DNA of 8,277 nt from JBEKJU01 sp050011095. GTDB taxonomy: Bacteria > Desulfobacterota > Syntrophorhabdia > Syntrophorhabdales > WCHB1-27. Location: NCBI GenBank assembly GCA_050011095.1, contig JBEKJU010000151.1, positions 1-8,277 of the forward strand. Direction: 5' to 3'. Position numbers and translations under genes: made by a program. This document shows, piece by piece, positions 6,234 through 8,277 of this stretch (positions are counted from its first letter, which is position 1; the number at the start of each line of letters is the position of its first letter). The notes under the pieces were generated by a model. It was not told the DNA's origin, made no database searches, and saw only the letters and a list, made by a program, of their open reading frames with translations.

Positions 6234-6262
6234 ATTATAGGGCGTGGCCGGGTGAAAGTACA
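6234..6262 (-). promoter_or_regulatory. Predicted nitroreductase promoter
   Basis: On the minus strand a perfect TATAAT (6239-6234) lies 17 bases after TGTACT (6262-6257), a weak -35 box (3 of 6). Transcription would begin near 6227, leaving a short leader before the Shine-Dalgarno at 6211-6207. Its location inside the open extension of the nitroreductase frame supports the shorter start for that gene. Confidence 0.5.
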
Positions 6263-6513
6263 CGCATGACGGGCGAGAGGCGTGGCCGAGAGGCGGCAGC
6301 GATTTTCATCGGTTCGGTTCTCCCTGATGTCGCCGACGTCAAATAGTGTCTGCAACGTTCTACCGGCTGCCGCAGGCTTAAGTGGCCCTGTTCCGGTATC
6401 ACTCCGGATTTAGCCGTGCTTAACCGCGCTTTCTGTTCCATTGCTCCTCGGCACCCCAAAAGGCTCGAAGTAATATATCTTCAGAATACATTCCCCCAAG
6501 AGGAGGTTTATTC
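6263..6513. other. Intergenic region between divergent nitroreductase and traU genes
   Basis: No coding frame with protein-like character is seen on either strand. In particular I see no remnant of traW, which precedes traU in F-like clusters. Near the traU side is an AT-rich stretch TAATATATC (6471-6479), which might hold a -10 element, but no convincing -35 partner lies at the right distance. AGGAGG at 6501-6506 is the traU ribosome-binding site. No tRNA or direct repeat typical of an attachment site was recognised. Confidence 0.45.
6501..6506 (+). promoter_or_regulatory. Strong ribosome-binding site fixing the TTG start of traU
   Basis: AGGAGG is followed seven bases later by TTG at 6514-6516. 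No ATG in the same frame lies at comparable spacing, so this site identifies TTG as the start codon and yields a clean signal peptide. Confidence 0.8.
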
Positions 6514-7503
6514 TTGCGCTCCAGGTTCTCAGTGTTGCCGGTTATCGCGGCACTCACCCTGATCCTCATTTGTCCATCCACGGGGCTCGCAAAGTGCTCG
6601 GCGAGCTTCTTCAATCCCATCACCGATATCTGCTGGGACTGTATATTCCCCGTCGCCATCGGCGGCATCACCATCTTCGGCTCGGATATCGATTCTCCCC
6701 CCGATGATATATCGAGCCCCATCTGCCTGTGCGGAACGACGCTGGGACTCAGCGCGTCCTTCTGGGAGCCCGCTAGGATCATCGAAACCGTGAAGGACCC
6801 CTGGTGCTTCAACCTGATCGGCGCTGACCTGGGAGGCAACGGGTTTCTCGCGGGCGACTCACAGAGGACCACCAAGGCGTCCAAGAGCACGTTCGCCCAG
6901 GCCCACTACTATATGCTCAACGTGTGGTCTCTCCTGGATCTCTTCCTCGATCTGCCGTGCCTTGAGAATACCGGCTTTGACGTGGGCTACATCACCGAGG
7001 TCGACCCCCTCTGGAACGACGACCTCCTCGCCTTCCTCCTCAACCCCGAGGCCCTGCTCTTCGGCAACCCGGTGCTCCAATTCTCCTGCATTGCTGACAG
7101 CGTCGCCGCGAACGCGGGGCTTCCCCTCGACGTCCTCTTCTGGTGCATGGGCTCGTGGGGATCCGCCTATCCCCTCACGGGTCACAAAGGCAACGACTCC
7201 ATTGTCGAGGACAACGCGGCCCTGGCAAGCAGGATTATCTACAAGCTCGTCCGGGAATACACGCTCACCGACACCGCCACGAATGTCTGCGGACCCACGA
7301 TGTGGCCCATCTGGACCAAAAGCCACTACCGCCTTCAGATCATGAAGCCCGTCAGGGACTATACGTGCCAGCCTATCGGACGGAGCGGACTCATATGGGG
7401 ATCGATGAAGAACCCCCCTTATTCGGCGGGCGGCAACAGCTCAGACAATTTCGACTGGGTCCTTACGAGGAAGAAACTATGCTGTATAGGCTATTCGTTA
7501 TAA
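6514..7503 (+). CDS. traU: F-type conjugative transfer protein TraU (periplasmic pilus assembly / mating-pair factor)
   Basis: TraU is a periplasmic protein of F-type type IV secretion systems, needed for efficient conjugal transfer and acting with TraW and TrbC in pilus extension and retraction. The product is 329 residues, matching the roughly 330 of F-plasmid TraU. A signal peptide covers residues 1-26 or so, with a hydrophobic core VLPVIAALTLILI and cleavage likely after STGLA. Diagnostic stretches are FFNPITDICWDCIFPVAIGG (32-51, Cys 40 and 43), SSPICLCG (Cys 71 and 73) and FWEPARIIETVKDPWCF (83-99), followed by NVCGPTMWPIW and a C-terminal CC. The mature chain carries about 13 cysteines, as expected for a disulfide-rich periplasmic protein. 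Start is TTG with a strong AGGAGG. trbC begins inside its last 25 bases. traW is not directly upstream, unlike in F. Confidence 0.95.
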   Translation: MRSRFSVLPVIAALTLILICPSTGLAKCSASFFNPITDICWDCIFPVAIGGITIFGSDIDSPPDDISSPICLCGTTLGLSASFWEPARIIETVKDPWCFNLIGADLGGNGFLAGDSQRTTKASKSTFAQAHYYMLNVWSLLDLFLDLPCLENTGFDVGYITEVDPLWNDDLLAFLLNPEALLFGNPVLQFSCIADSVAANAGLPLDVLFWCMGSWGSAYPLTGHKGNDSIVEDNAALASRIIYKLVREYTLTDTATNVCGPTMWPIWTKSHYRLQIMKPVRDYTCQPIGRSGLIWGSMKNPPYSAGGNSSDNFDWVLTRKKLCCIGYSL

Positions 7504-8276
7504 TAACGGTTTTGGTACTCGCATCGGCCGCCCTCGCGGGAGACCTGAGCACCGGGGATATATCCGCCCTTCAGGAGAAGGCGAAGAAGGACGCTGCGGG
7601 CATGGCCCTTCCCCGGAACGACTATGAGGCTCTCGGGAAGGAGAAAGCGGAAGAGGCCTACAAAGTGTATCAGTCCGAAGAGTTCCAAAAGAAGCTAGCA
7701 CTTGAGAGGGAGCGCATTCAAAAGGAGGTCTTCGGGCGTGAGGCGTACTACAGGGACAGCAAGAAGGGCAGTTCCACCGGAGGGCTTGGACCCAACGAGT
7801 GGATCTATGTCTTCCTCTCCTCGTCGATACCCAAAGAGACCCTGCGCCGCTACACGAGCGCAGCAGGGGCCCTGGGCGACCGAAACGTCAGGTTCGTCAT
7901 GCGCGGGTTCATCGGCGACGCAAAATACATAAAACCGACCCTGCGCTTCGTCAAGGACCTCCTTCTCGAAGACCCAAATTGCGACCCGTTGAAAAACAAG
8001 TGCCGGACCTACGACACCGCGGTCATCATCGATCCCATGCTCTTCGAGCACTACCACGTCACCCGGGTTCCTGCCTTCGTTTACGCGACGGTGAGCGGGC
8101 TCAAGGATCCGGAGAAAAGCGAGGGGCTCGAAAGTAATATCACCATATCTGCCTTTCACACGGTCCGCGGGGACGTCAGTTTCGAGTACGTCCTTGAGGC
8201 CTTCGAAAGGGAAACCCACAGCGCCGGGGTGAGCGCGCTGCTTGCCGGGATGAGGAAAGGTTACTATCAAAAATAG
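7479..8276 (+). CDS. trbC: F-type conjugative pilus assembly protein TrbC (thioredoxin-like)
   Basis: TrbC is a periplasmic protein of F-type transfer systems that partners TraW and helps pilus assembly. The 265-residue product starts at ATG 7479, overlapping the end of traU by 25 bases, with GAGG at 7467-7470 as ribosome-binding site, so it is probably translationally coupled. A longer open frame upstream is only the traU shadow. A signal peptide spans residues 1-20 (MLYRLFVIITVLVLASAALA). A charged helical linker follows (about 28-85), then a thioredoxin-like domain: EWIYVFLSSSIPKETLRRY (107-125), VRFVMRGFIGD (137-147), AVIIDPMLFEHYHVTRVPAF (181-200, with the cis-Pro-like VP). This order matches the TrbC family fold. 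No CxxC is present, but Cys 168 and 175 form a C-x6-C pair before the DP strand. The stop TAG ends one base before the window edge; traN would follow in F. Confidence 0.92.
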   Translation: MLYRLFVIITVLVLASAALAGDLSTGDISALQEKAKKDAAGMALPRNDYEALGKEKAEEAYKVYQSEEFQKKLALERERIQKEVFGREAYYRDSKKGSSTGGLGPNEWIYVFLSSSIPKETLRRYTSAAGALGDRNVRFVMRGFIGDAKYIKPTLRFVKDLLLEDPNCDPLKNKCRTYDTAVIIDPMLFEHYHVTRVPAFVYATVSGLKDPEKSEGLESNITISAFHTVRGDVSFEYVLEAFERETHSAGVSALLAGMRKGYYQK

Positions 8277-8277
8277 G

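Noticed and set aside
6859..7326. Minus-strand 155-codon frame opposite traU
   Set aside because: Antisense shadow of traU created by the GC-rich third-position pattern.

Overview
The window is a piece of a moderately GC-rich bacterial genome, probably Gram-negative. The case for Gram-negative is the F-type conjugation proteins TraU and TrbC, both with signal peptides for the periplasm. The mix of a proton-pumping P-type ATPase, a SulP transporter, an IS1380-type element and an F-type transfer cluster would suit a deltaproteobacterium (Desulfobacterota/Geobacter-like) or a relative. That placement is an inference from gene content, not a demonstrated assignment.

Layout. At 1-1029 (+) lies the C-terminal part of a plasma-membrane proton-efflux P-type ATPase, cut by the window edge. 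An apparently intact insertion sequence of about 1.6 kb (1091-2708) follows in the gap between the ATPase and the convergent SulP gene. It has 17-bp terminal inverted repeats matching at 14 positions and one transposase (1213-2601, -) with a complete DDE triad. At 2890-4698 (-) is a full-length SulP/SLC26 anion permease with a C-terminal STAS domain. From about 4699 to 5640 the region is gene-poor. It holds a possible SulP promoter with an unusual dyad, a 10-bp inverted repeat pair, a small conserved-looking gene broken by a frameshift and an amber codon (5142-5406), and a 49-residue cysteine-rich ORF (5474-5623). At 5643-6200 (-) is a nitroreductase-family flavoprotein with a recognisable promoter and ribosome-binding site. 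From about 6514 (+) an F-type type IV secretion cluster begins: traU, then trbC overlapping it by 25 bases, ending one base before the window end.

How the genes relate. The ATPase, SulP transporter and nitroreductase look like independent housekeeping or accessory genes rather than one operon. traU and trbC form a translationally coupled pair whose products act together in the periplasm on conjugative pilus assembly and mating-pair stabilisation. traU here follows a 250-300 bp non-coding gap and a divergent unrelated gene, without traW directly before it, so this may be the edge of a transfer module inside an integrated element.

The most interesting regulatory feature is in the IS. A perfect 11-bp inverted repeat pairs the transposase Shine-Dalgarno sequence with a complementary arm inside the predicted promoter spacer. 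The element's own transcript would lack that arm, while readthrough transcripts from outside would carry it and hide the start site. No tRNA, rRNA or CRISPR array was seen.
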